Below, piece by piece: positions 33,858 to 45,400 of a DNA stretch of 64,000 bases. The stretch lies in contig SJOL01004777.1 in the NCBI GenBank assembly GCA_004794785.1, positions 323,745-387,744 on the forward strand, in the 5' to 3' direction. Made by a program: the position numbers and the translations under genes. The DNA comes from Opisthorchis felineus (taxonomy: Eukaryota > Platyhelminthes > Trematoda > Opisthorchiida > Opisthorchiidae). Position 1 is the first letter of the stretch; every line of letters begins with the position of its first letter. The notes under the pieces are model-generated. The model saw only the letters and a list, made by a program, of their open reading frames with translations. It was not told where the DNA came from and did not search any database.

Positions 33858-36800
33858 ACGAAGTCCATACATTTCGGTGACACTCAACGGTCGAAGACAA
33901 CCATACAGGTTAAAAAATTTTGATTTACGTTATAACTGCTAGTCCACCACTGAATTGTCTAACTGGTTGTAAAAATTAAACAAAACAACCTCCTGGAAAC
34001 CCGGTGTATGAACTTATGAACCAAGCTGACAAATCATTATTCAGTACGACAAACCAGTAGTACATAGGGTCGATGTCAATCCTTGACATGATTGATGTGG
34101 ACAAAAGGCCTGATGAGTATACAGAGAGAGGGAGACCACAAATGTGTCACGCTTTGGTCTAAATAGGGTTACATCTTCTTCCGCAAAAGACTCACCTTGA
34201 AACACTTCATTAGCCGCTTACAGTCTGCCAAGTTCTTAACTCACTGTTAGCAGGTGGGTCCAAAGGGTGGGCAAACCCGCAACAGTAATCCGGTCGTCTC
34301 ACAAATTCAGGCACGTTTCAAAAGTGTACTAACGTTTATGTGTCGTGGGCTGCTCCAAGTTGGTTCGTGATTCTAGGTGAGTATGTGCATTGGAATAAAC
34401 GAGTTTGTACGTTTCTATGCTGCCAACACTCGGAACTAAATGTCGTCAGTTTGGTTGTTAAATTCGTACCCCAGGTCTTAGTGCCCTAGTGGATGGTTTT
34501 CAAGATCATCTTCAGGTTAGGGATGTAGATTTTAGCTTACGATCTTTGAAGGTTGATGAAATGTTGTCCACGGGTCTGGCCTTATCGTGCAAACATTCGA
34601 AAGAAAACCTCGACTGTTCTGTCTGTATCACTCCCTTGGGTCTGGTGGGGAGATCTTGGTGTTTTTCTGCAAGAAACCGTTGATGCCACTGTTGTTACCT
34701 ATCTGATATTGATATTCTATCAAATTAATATCCTTTTTCCGGCCATCTCTGCGTGACAATTTTGTAACTGGTGACGTACTACTGAAAGCACTGACTGGTT
34801 TTCGAAGACGTTTTGCAGACATTGAAAAGCATGCCTCATGAACATGAGATAGCGGTACAAACAGCACATAATGAACACGACCCAGTACTGACATGTTGAT
34901 GCGGATGATATGCTAGAGACACAATGAATGAACAGAGACACGGGCACGTATAGCCAAACTTTTTCATGCATTATCCTAGTAGCCACGCGTAATAATTAGA
35001 CAGTCGAAGTGCCAAACTATTCCGGGCTAGAAACAGCGGAAACGCTTGCAGAACCATACATACTCTTATGGTGAACTGAAAATATTCCAGTAATCAAACC
35101 TTGTTGGCAAATCCCGCGAAAAGGTTTTGTTAACCCATTTGCAACTGTCCAAAGTTGCCTCACTGAAAAATGAAACGGACACACAATTCTCGAAGATCCA
35201 TGAGATAGGAAGCATGAACAGCTAGGGACAGCTTAATTACTGTTCATCTGAAATCTGACGCTCGTTTCCACTGACAACAGGTGTTCTAGTGGACACTAGG
35301 GACAGCAAAGGTGCTAACCAGATTAATCACGTGACACTGCGTATGAAACTTCCAGTAGGTGGACGGCAGCACGTAAACAACCCTCCCTCGTTCAATTTAG
35401 TGTGTGCAGCGAGTAGTGCTTTGCAAGCCTTTTTTATCCGTTTCATGAGTTGTCTGGTTTAAAAGAGAGACCACGTGAAATGACCGAGCACAAATAATCT
35501 TCTTAGTGGGACGGTCTTTCCTTAGGAAAACTGCGGTTATGGGGTGACTCAAAGAACTAAAGATGGTCTAATTAAGGGGAGTCTCCTTGAAGAACAACCC
35601 AAGGGGTCATATTCCTGAAAATAACCCCAGAACATCCGAAACCTACTGGTAGCCGCCAATCCCGTCAAGAAAGCCAGGTATCGGTTGAACGCTCAAGCAA
35701 CCAGTCAACGACAACTGGCCGTGCCAATCCATCAATCAAGGCACAGTCGTTATTCAAGGTCAAAAGTTCGCTTCAGAAATGTGTGACTTGCCCTGTAATT
35801 TGACATTGGCGTGTTCACAATAAACCTGTTGTGTTTTTGTTGGACGAGACTTCTCTGTCCATCAAGACGAGAAACACTCGAGCGGTTATTTTGCCTGAAA
35901 ACCAAAGGGGACACATTTTAAGCGAGATTATATCACATAAGTCGACTAAACACAAGCCGGGACAAAAGTGTTCGTCACACCAAACTGAGGGGTACATAAA
36001 ACCAGGGAAATCTGGTTGCTTAGGGAATACTATCCGCTTAGGAAATACCATCATCTTGGAAGACAACATACCATTGGCACCTCATTCATCCCACCTTAGA
36101 ATAGTCCACCATGAAACGACTAAGCCAGATATCCTCAAATCACTGGATCATTCTAGTTTTACCGCCAAGCGCTGCGCTACACGGACTTCTATAGGAGAAG
36201 AAATTTGTTTCAGCCACTGAGATGGAGTTTGAAAATGACATTCCATAGTCAATACTGAGTTCTATTTGGTTCAGCTTTCCGATGACAACTACTGCTGTGT
36301 ATTCTTACTCATTGACAAATGATTTTGTCGTTAAACCAACTTTCAGTTTGTCAAACAGACAAGCAAAGAACAAGAAAATAACCAAAGATTTATCTGATGA
36401 TGTCATGATTTCTGATATCAGGACTGTCTAGTGTGCTCTTTTGTTGCCGACACTAATGGAATGATTAAATAAAATATCATCACAAAAGCCCCCCCCCCCG
36501 CCACATGCATATCCTCTTCAGCCATCTGTGAGGAACTAGTTACCAGAGCTAATGAGTTTTTGGTAAATTGTTCCGCACCATTCAAAAGCCGACAGCTAAT
36601 TGCACCATAACATTTTACTGACCTTTGTCTGTAAGATGGACTTGAGTAGACCAGTTTGATTGTACCAAACCGATATTAGTCACTCCAACCACCCGCTATA
36701 TTCGTGAAAAAGTCATCTCGTCCTGATGTACATACATGTTTGCCGTAATTGCTCCTCACCCGAAGTAGAAGTCACATACACTAGTCTCGAATCGACAAGA

Positions 36801-37481
36801 CTTTATCATGAAAACAGCCTAAATACTTCCTTCGTTCTATTACCTACAGAATTGCTTTGCCTTGTGTTACTTCACCAGTATTAGTTTGCAAGTGGTTCCG
36901 AAGTACCGAACAATTCCGTTCACATCCGTCAAACGGATAGTTATTTTCGGCTCGTGAATTGTAGTAAGTATGGACTTGGGTGGTTCGTTTGCTTTATTCA
37001 AGGTCATTCTTTCGGCTAGAATGATCCCGACTTGATCCCACGAATAAACTAGAGTTAGCTATCTGAGCTGGGATCTTGTCTGATTGGGCACACCCTTAGC
37101 GCCTTATTGGTAGGCAGTACTGGAACCGGAAGGCTTCTGGTTCGAAGGTAACCCCGACATCTCGTCTGCTTCTCTCTAGGCTTGGACAACATGGCGGAAT
37201 CTAAGCCATCGTGTCTGCTTCGGGTCGCATAGCAAATCGGCACCGAAAGAATGGTACACTTGAACGATTCTTACTATTTTATTTTAGAATGGACATCTGC
37301 AATACTTAGTGGCATCTCCCTGCGTTGTGGAAAATACTCTCTACAGGCGGTCTGCACGCATCAAAGAATAAGTAGCAGTCAATATGCAAACTTTCGACCG
37401 AAATTAGACTAACTGCTGGGTCCTGTCACAAAGTAATTAGCGGTCCTTTAATGTAAAGTTATAAATGGAACAAAATGTAGG
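33858..37481. other. Intergenic; repeat D copy and short frames
   Basis: Contains an inverted repeat D segment (35585-35680), an 11-base poly-C run (36489-36499) and a 129-codon plus-strand frame at 35831-36220 (GTG first codon; rich in His/Ser/Lys, no family recognised). A box B-like ggttcgaaggt at about 37138 is noted but not called. Confidence 0.4.
35585..35680 (-). repeat. Unclassified dispersed repeat D, copy 3 (partial)
   Basis: The reverse complement gives 'aggtttcggatgttctggggttattttc', then 'aggaatatgacccc', matching the end block of copies at 8610 and 16890. Confidence 0.5.
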
Positions 37482-37569
37482 AGGCCGCCTCACGTTCCAG
37501 TTGATGGGATATTCCATATATCGCGATACACTTGCAGACGTAATGCACTACTCATAGGATTACCGAAAA

Positions 37570-37634
37570 CTCTTCGACAGCCCACGACGAGTTTCGTCCT
37601 TCTTGGGGCTCATCAGGTAGTCGCAGTCCCCTAT
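37570..37634 (-). ncRNA. Type I hammerhead ribozyme, intact core with looped stem III
   Basis: On the minus strand: CTGATGA, stem II, GAAA, then ACUCGU, which gives two base pairs (A-U, C-G) closed by a UC loop, and the cleavage C. Stem I near the core pairs CUAC with GUGG; the outermost CTC/GAG helix is lost (ATA). Stem II has one mismatch (GGAC). Confidence 0.72.
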
Positions 37635-37815
37635 TTTCCGTCAGACTTATGTCCTAATTGAACCCGAATTGCATGATGTTCTTAAGAACATCATAAACGA
37701 GAGATTCAGCTGGGTTCCAGGTGAGTCTCCCGTCAAAACCAAATTGGTATGCGAATGAGTGCATTCACTAATTTCGTTCAATTTGGGTTCAACTAGAACA
37801 TAAGGTTGGCGGAAA

Positions 37816-37880
37816 CTCGGAGAGTGTGCCTACCTGATGAGCACCAAGAAGGGCAAAACCGGTCGTGGACTGCCGAAGAA
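37816..37880 (+). ncRNA. Hammerhead ribozyme, inactivated
   Basis: CTGATGAG is intact, but the second core strand reads CAAAAC instead of CGAAAC, replacing the essential G12. Stem II also has a GCAC/GGGC mismatch. It should not cleave. It faces the intact copy in the left arm. Confidence 0.7.
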
Positions 37881-38550
37881 TTTTCAGCAACCTGGTAAGT
37901 GGTGTATTATGTCTATAAAAGTGCAGGAGGTTTAGCAACAGTGGGATCTTCCCCGTATGTTGTCTTTCATCCTATGCGTAAGATTTTTCTAGTAACATCA
38001 AACCCAGAGTATAGGCTAAAAATAAGGGATGGAGTTTTGGTCGCTTGAATGCAATTATTTTTGTCCAATCCTGTTGCTAGAAGTTCCCTAAGATTGGTTG
38101 GCGATATGGTATTAGATCGTTGTTTATGACCTGAAGTGGGTGCTTCATGGGCGGTACCAATGAGCAATTAGCACACACACAAAACAGAAACATCGATGCA
38201 ATGTCTTTCAGTGAACGTTTTTTAATTGCTCATTTGACTTATTTCTCATTCGGCCGGAAATGTTTGGTGGGGAACTTTTCACTAAGCCGTTACAAGAGCC
38301 AACAACAGAAGTCGAATATCATGCACAAAATCGCTTTAGACGGAAGGTGACGTTTCCGTAGTTGCGGTCAATCTAGTACATCCGAAAATGGCACGCTGTC
38401 CCTAGGAACCCCTTAAAGATCAAAGTCCTCCCTTTGGGGGGAAGCGGGACTTTCCCTATTACACTCCAAACCCCAAGAACCAAACATCGCAGAAATGAAA
38501 AAGAAAAGAAAATAATAATCGTTCAGCTACGACACCGTTTCGATGCCAAG

Positions 38551-38700
38551 CTGCCATGCCATCTGAAGGAAGCAAAGTGGTTGAGATATTGTCAGTTTGT
38601 CCGTGTCCACACAAGAGCTGTCGAGATGCCTAGTTTGGCTTTGAACCTCGGACTTTCCGCTCACTGCGTTCGCTCCTTAACTACTAAGCTATGCCGAGCT
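38551..38700 (-). repeat. tRNA-derived SINE, family 2, copy 2
   Basis: Begins ccatgccatctgaaggaagc in plus coordinates. Contains 'gagatattgtca' and 'gtcgagatgccta', and ends in a minus-strand tRNA-like head with box A-like TAGCTTAGTAGTTAAGG and box B-like AGGTTCAAAGC. Confidence 0.72.
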
Positions 38701-39907
38701 CAGAAACGAAGAAAATAGACGTGCTGTTTCTCTAACTGGTCCGTTTGTTTCCACAGAGGAACCGATTTGACTAAGCCGATATTAACTAAATCTCAGTGAT
38801 GAATAATCACATTAGTTCAACCATGAACCTAACCGGTCCCAGCTGATAGTTTGGACCTGGAGAAACATTCGCTAGCATACATCTAGCTGTAAGATACATT
38901 GGAGGCAACACACTTGATAGGTAAAATGAAATGACGCATGGAAAGTCAACCATGAGAATGTGTCCACTAATATCCACTGTTTTCGCTGTTATACAAGAAT
39001 ACGACTTCATGGCAAAATGTCTTGTTGTTCGATGGAGCATACACGAGTGTAACGAGGCGAAAAAACGGTGGTTCTTAATGGTGTAGATGACAGGGTTTGA
39101 TGGCCGTCTGTCGTGCTGCGCTGGTTTACGTCAGGGGTAGTAAATGCATCTCGAGCGTATTCTGTCCAAATGAAGAGAAAACTCCATCTCACTCTTAAGA
39201 GGCCTATTTAAAAAACCGATACAAAAGAGGAATTTATGGGGTATCGAGAAATTTTACGGAATATGGGAAATCCTAGTTCTCTGCGTGTGTGTTGTTCGTT
39301 CGCTGAGCTTGACAATTGAAGTCGGGTGTAAAATGAAACCGCGCTGCTTACCCTTCGGGGTGACCCTGGACGGACTAGATTCACTGTGAGACACAAACAG
39401 GAGTTTTCTTAAGCAAGAAATTTTCAAGATAGTCCCAACGATAATCTGGGGTTGATCCGCAAACTCCAAAATGCGCCTGGGTATCGAAAGATTGAAGCTT
39501 GATGTTTCGTTTACACCTAAGAAAGAATCTCTTTATGAAGGAGACGTCACACGGAATAATTTCCAACGGCCCCAGGATCTTTATAAGTAGTACCTCGCAC
39601 TGGAGGATTCTCGGAAGAAACAAATTCGGATAGCCCTCACTAGGAGTTGTTCTTGTTATCCAAAGCACTCAAACGTGACTTGTATCATCCAAGGGAACTT
39701 CTACAATCTTGTTCAAATGGTCAAGTGATCGATAAAACATCTCCAAAGCCTTGTTGAGTTTCACTCAACAACAAACCTTGATAGATCATGATACAGGCAT
39801 CTGATCAAGTTTCACAAGACCACTTTAAAACAGTCACCATTGGCAGCGAGCTTGCCTTGTTTCCGTGGATCTGCTCAATTAGTTTAATATCGCTCATTAT
39901 TTATTAT

Positions 39908-40080
39908 TAATGGAGATTTCGTCCTGTAAGCGAGGACAATCTATGCTGAAAAGCCGGCAAGCATTGTAAACCTGTTTTATCCTTATTGGGAATTATCAGC
40001 AGTGCGCATCTCAGGAAACTCCAGAATGTTTCGAACCCGTAGTTTGTACACTTAGCCGTTTGGACGCTGCAATCAACCTA
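39908..40080 (-). repeat. tRNA-derived SINE, family 1, copy 2
   Basis: Minus-strand head with AAACGGCTAAGTGTAC (box A-like) and CGGGTTCGAAAC (box B). The body matches copy 1: 'gcactgctgataattcccaa', 'aaggataaaac', 'cttttcagcatagattg', 'gacgaaatctccattaa'. It ends at an AT-rich trinucleotide tail. Confidence 0.75.
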
Positions 40081-42896
40081 GTATTCATCGATTGCAGCAG
40101 GCACTGGGATGACTCCTGTTATATCAAGCTCAACAGCCTCAACTTGACTAACTGATGAAGTAGCTCTTTGTCCCAGTGAAGTACAAGACCAAGAACCTTT
40201 TTGTACGTACAACGTTAAACTCTGATGTCGTCCCAGTTGATTCCAGTAAAACGTAGCTGGAGAGACCAAAGTTACATTCACATTTTGGTCACTGGTTGCC
40301 ATGAAATTTTACTCAGTTTATGCTTCTTGATAGTAGGCACCCAACTGTTGGTGTAATCAAGGCTCCATTAACGAACGCGCCGATACCTTGTAACGACGAC
40401 CTGGCGTGCATGCGATCTACGCATGTATCTTCAGAAGACCAAGAATACAACTTCCTATCAATTCATTGTTTTCTGGAGATACAGTGACTCTTTCATTGAT
40501 TACCTTTAGCAGCTTTATGGTAGCAGCATTTTTAACTTGAGGGCTGAGCATATCTCATGCCAATGGACGCTTAAGGACACAGGCAGATAGAGAGCCGCGA
40601 ACCGTCACATATGTGAGCTCACTCATCTGGATAAAAATCGCTACATTCACCACCGATGAACTCATGTTTGATCTCGTGGTTCAGTGCACTACACAAATCC
40701 ATGAGACCGCTGCCCTGTAAAATAAACACACCTGTCAGTTCCTGGAATGCGCACCAGAGCCAACCAGTAGAACTAAGCTTGACGTTTAAACATCCCAACC
40801 AGTCACAATTAAGTGAAGTCATACCAGGTAGACCTGACGCTTCCCAGTGCGTTAAAGTGGGAACCCCTTTCTGGAGTGCCATCCATCACTCCAGTGGTGA
40901 CGTTTGTTAAATCTGGCTAAATTGACCGGATTGAGTGAGATCAGATTCCATGAGTTGACAACTAGAGGGTATGTCAGCAGTGACTGAAATTAAGGAGACG
41001 ATGTAAAAGTTATATTTGAAATAGCAATCATCTTCAATTGATTGCACGAAGTTGATTCTGCCTCCTTTTTTGGACACGGTTCGACTTTTCAGGATCCAAA
41101 CCCATCACTATAACAACGCGACCGAATTCTATGTCCATGATTTGAGATGCGCGCCAGACGTTGGGTAATTACTGATAGTGCACCAGTAATTCTTTTCTAT
41201 GAGAGTAGGTCGTTATGCAATATGAGCAAGTCGAGAGGTGATATAAAATCTGACAGATAAAGGTCAGGAAGGTGAGAGAGGAAGCCAGTCCCGAAGATAC
41301 TAGTTAGGTGACAAGTGATACCAGGTGAAAGATGAGAAGTCGTGCATGTTTCTTCTGGTTATTCTATCTTTTGTATGCCACATGTGAGATGACTGAAAAG
41401 TTGATGGTGATTGCAGTACCTACATCACAGATTGTCATTTTGTAATTAAATGAAACTTGATGGCATTAGCTGCCCATCAGGTCCTCTCCTATGAACTGCT
41501 TCTAAGGGTATCCCACTGATAAAACTTCCACACATTTATCGTATAATCGTTGTCTAGCCGGTGTCCAGCTGCGCACGTTGGCCGTAAGACACGTGACCAG
41601 GCAAAATCGAGATATATTAGAAACTCTGGGTAATGTTGTGAAACTGTGAACATGTTTGCATTTGCGGTATTCTCTTTTTTAATGAACGCCCATGGAAGTA
41701 AGTTTTTGTGTTCTGAGTGAATAGCTTCATCAGCCGCTTGTATGATAGGCACTGGCATAATTTGTGCTTGTATGTGATCCAAACAACTTTTTCCGCAACA
41801 ACGATATTTATACTGATGAGTTTATCCAGTTCGCTTGAACAAGCATCAGCGTTGTTCACACACTTATTTGGCGTCCGTCGTTGCATGTTCATTGGTCGCA
41901 CGATTGCGTCGGAAAATTATCCAATCTGTACTACATATAGAGTTCTTTTTTTTTCGTTTTTCTCACTTACACCAAACGTTTTCGGATTGTTGCCTGTGCT
42001 ACCTCAAAATATGGTTTGAAATAAACCCAGTAAGTCAAATCAAGTACCGCAAGTGATCGGCAGCAGACTCACCAGCGTTTTCTGGTGCGACAATAAAACC
42101 ACGCGCTGAAGCATGTTTACCCATTCGGCATAATTAGAAGAACGCTGTTTTGCAAACCTCATGCTAGAAAGCGTCTGAATGTTAGTTAGTGTTTTTAAGG
42201 GATCAACCACATATGTCATGAAAGACTGAGAAATCCTAGGGCGTGAATTCCACAAATCCTGCAACCAGTACGTTTTGGGCTTCTGTGGCACTGACGGGCG
42301 GGCTAATCGATCGACGCAACAAGGACAGCCGCTGGGTCGTCCCTTGAGCCTTCGAGCCAACCAATCACACCACTCAAGCGTGAACTTGTTCGCCTTTTCA
42401 GACGAGAACGTTCGGATGCCTCAGGCGGACGCTGGCAGATACTGGTGACATGCTCGCCTCACATATCAGGTGAGCGGAGTTCAATCTCCCTGGAATGGCC
42501 AAGGATATGTCCTGCTGGTGAGCTCTAATAAGAGCGAAATTCTAGTGCATTACCTACCCCCTTTACGAGTGGGCTTATCCGAATAATCGCGTCAATACAT
42601 GAGGACGACTGTTCAGAAGATAGCGATGTGAGCTTGGATTCTACAAATGCGGCAACCAGCCACGACAAATTCTAGATAGTGCAATCACAGTGGCATCTGT
42701 ATCGAAGCCCGAAAGGTTTTCTGTGTCCTCCCTTTGGAATAGTTGCTCTTGGTGCTTAAGTATCAAGGACAGTGGATCAGCTTTGCACTCTTCGACATAT
42801 TCTGGAACACGGACACTCTCTCGAGCAGCGGACATTTTTGGTTTTCGACGGTAAGCCAACTCCCATAGTCTCCTGAAGGTGTACCGTGGGCTCTCA
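40081..42896. other. Intergenic; nothing recognised
   Basis: A minus-strand frame at 42641-42916 abuts the LINE relic but has no motif I can place. Other frames overlap on opposite strands. Confidence 0.35.
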
Positions 42897-43760
42897 TCTG
42901 AGTTCGATGAACTCACTTATGTCAGGCAAGGCTGTCTTCTCCAATTTATAATCAGATTCGTCAGCGAAACTATCATGCAGAACTCTCACCAAGCCTCTAA
43001 GGAGTGTGACCCTTGGAGTTTGCACACAGATATCGAGTATGCAGACGATGTAGCTTTTTTAGAACTTGACCACACCGAAATGTCAACAGTATCAAATAAC
43101 CTAAGTCTGCTCCACGGTTTGGTAGGCAATTCACAACTGAAAATGTAGAGTGCTCTTGCAGGGTGGAATCACACCCGAACCGTGTGTGCGGATGAGACGA
43201 CTGAGGTAGCAAAAACATTTTTGTATCTGGATAGCTCTATCAGTCTCGGTAGTTTAGCTGAAGATGGCATCCATCCAGACCGGGAAGGGCAAGTTTTATC
43301 AACCTGCATCATCTGAGGAGCAAGCTTTCCAACCAGAGGTCGAGGTTATAGAGCTGCAGTGCGCTCTGTATCGTTATATGGATCAGAAACCTGGCCACTG
43401 TCACATAAGGATGCAAAAAATGTTCAGTGTTTGACCATCGGTGTCTGGTGATTGAGTCTGATAGGAACATCAGGATAGATGGGCTGATCATACTCCGTAG
43501 GTTGCTTTGGTTTGGTGGTGAGCTTCATTTGGACTTCCTCGATGAGCCTATTTTGAAGAAGCTGCCTTCTGGCTTCATGTTTGCATGCTGCTTCAGTAAT
43601 AAGCATGCAACCAAAGAACTTATCAGTGGTGAAGGCCTAATCCAGAAGAACTCTTCACATAATGTACCAGTAAGATACAGGAATAAAAAAGTATTGGTGA
43701 AAAACAATCGTTTGAAGCACGGTTGTTAATCTCAGTTCTTCCCCTTAATTACCTATATGT
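42897..43760 (+). mobile_element. LINE relic, reverse transcriptase palm to C terminus
   Basis: The frame at 42879-43148 encodes a degenerate VRQGCLL motif (normally VRQGCPLSPxLF), then IEYADDVAFLEL. The catalytic YADD (43038-43049) is intact, followed by the STVSNNLS helix. After frame changes, GRGYRAAVRSVSLYGSETWPL (about 43337-43400) and FDHRCL (about 43427) follow. These are the standard thumb and connection motifs of fluke LINE ORF2. Stops and frameshifts make it nonfunctional. The order and strand are consistent throughout. Confidence 0.88.
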
Positions 43761-44094
43761 CCTGTACAGAAAAGGGAGTGAGACTGTTTTTTACGCGTGG
43801 GTTTTATACCCCGCGCCATTTTCAACAAACCTCGATCTGAATTATGACCAGTGAATTTCATTCTAACTGACATAATGTTACCAGTTGATTTCTCCTGTGA
43901 ATCAACGGCAACCAACAGTTATTTTTTATTTTTTCTGACTACTCATTAGTAACGTGAATTGCGCCTGTTATAACACCGTTCCGCTTCCCCGTTGCTCGTT
44001 CCCCGGGTTTTGCTCCCGCTTGCGGTCTGCTTACGCTCTAGTTACTAATGTCGAGATTTCCTCGCCTGCTTATCTTCGCTTGCAATTTTGTGTC
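43761..44094. other. Downstream of LINE; nothing recognised
   Basis: The 3' end of the LINE could not be fixed. No poly-A or short tandem tail is obvious. Confidence 0.3.
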
Positions 44095-44225
44095 GACTCC
44101 ACTTATTTGCGATTGTATGCGCCGACAGAATAGCAGGCCTCCGGGGATCTGACCCGGACCCCCTCAGAAGGCAGACAAGCATAATATCCACTACGCTCGA
44201 CTTGCCAGGCAGCCCTATTTTCCCA
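44095..44225 (-). repeat. tRNA-like pseudogene or SINE head
   Basis: On the minus strand a perfect T-arm CCGGG-TCAGATC-CCCGG follows a TAGTGGATATTATGC D-arm-like segment and a CTTCTGAG anticodon-loop-like stretch. The acceptor stems do not pair, and the T-loop lacks the usual TTC, so it is not a working tRNA. It could be a SINE head. Confidence 0.4.
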
Positions 44226-44681
44226 TTACGTTTGTGTTGCATCTCACCTGAGACTTTGTTTTAAACGGAACTAATCGCGCATTCCGATTTGACACGTGGC
44301 ACGTGCTTTTTCGCCTCCCTGTCAGCTAAAGACAACAGGTATATCTAATTTGTGCCAAATTCATCCGATGCCTGTTTCCCAGACCGTTTCTGGGATCCCG
44401 AACGTACTGTCTGCCTTCTTTGCCGTTATGTCTTTATGAGGCCTATTTTGGCTGTCTGACTACCCGTATCCATACGCTTGTATATCACTTCGTTCTCGCG
44501 TAATTCATGATGTTCACCAACTTATTTGTTCATAGAACCGGTTCCCAATACAGCATCTACTGTTCTCAAACTTCTGTTCTTGCTGTCCAATGATTACGAA
44601 CTGCGTGGAGTCCGATAACTCCAATCGTCCTTTATGATAGTTAGTCGCCCGGATCTTACACTACACTTCATAGATTTTCTA

Positions 44682-44719
<38 letters not shown>

Positions 44720-44740
44720 ATATATATATATATATATATT
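44682..44740. repeat. (TA)n microsatellite
   Basis: Long TA run interrupted once (atcta). The Ile/Tyr frame through it is not a gene. Confidence 0.97.
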
Positions 44741-45189
44741 CGGTTCAGGCAGAGATATAAAAAAACATTCCTTCTCCACCTGTCTGGTTGCAAATTATAC
44801 GACGAAAATTCTCCGCACAGCGTTTTTTTACGGTTCAGTAATCGCCTTCACTAGTCGTGTAATGGATAGCTAGAGGCAAAAATGTGCTGATTGCTTGGAC
44901 AATGTCTGGCGAATTGCATTTTCCTAGTGGGTAAGCTGGACATCTTGCTTCTTCAATGAACCCTACAATTATTATTCCACGCTACGACACAAAGAACGTT
45001 TGGACAAACGTCGACGTGAATATCAGACTTTTCGAAATATATGGAAAAAAACAAAGCGCAAGGGTGAAATAAAACTGATGACCTCATAAGAAATCTTATC
45101 ATGTTCTGTAATTTGTCTCGAGGTACATTCAAACAGTGCCCCACGCTAATTTTTGTCCGTTGAGAAAAACCAGTGAGGAATTAATAAAA

Positions 45190-45400
45190 GAGTTCAGTGC
45201 TTAAGACGTGGACTTATCAACCAAAAAATCCTTGGTTCGAGCCTAATCACGAATACTCGACTCCTCCTGTCTGTGAATGAGCAACCCGGCAGTATTGTAG
45301 CTCTGGTGCTTCCTTTGACAGGCAAAGCAGCTAGGCACCGAACGGTTGTCACACACAAGTATTCAATGTCTGCAAAAAGAAAGAAAGAAAGAAAGAAGAA
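45190..45400 (+). repeat. tRNA-derived SINE with GAAA tail
   Basis: Box A-like TTCAGTGCTTAAGACGTGG (45194-) and box B TTGGTTCGAGCC are about 35 nt apart. They are followed by a body of about 110 bp and a (GAAA)n tail at 45375-45400. The order head, body, simple repeat tail is typical of SINEs. It is not clearly the same family as the others. Confidence 0.6.

Larger units (their letters stand above)
37482..37930. repeat. Hammerhead-family inverted composite with a ribozyme in each arm (copy E)
   Basis: The left arm (37482-37685) is minus-oriented, from ggccgcctcacgttccagttg through tatcgcgata to the ribozyme and beyond. At gatgttcttaagaacatc (about 37675-37692) it flips to a plus-oriented arm running to about 37930. 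The junction is shared with the copy at 13.5 kb. This is the largest and most complete head-to-head copy seen. Confidence 0.85.

Noticed and set aside
34489..34986. Cluster of overlapping frames considered as a LINE endonuclease fragment
   Set aside because: No GDFN, SDH or reverse transcriptase motif could be found in any frame.
37080..37160. tRNA or SINE head with box B ggttcgaaggt
   Set aside because: No convincing box A at the right spacing and no shared body with the other SINEs.
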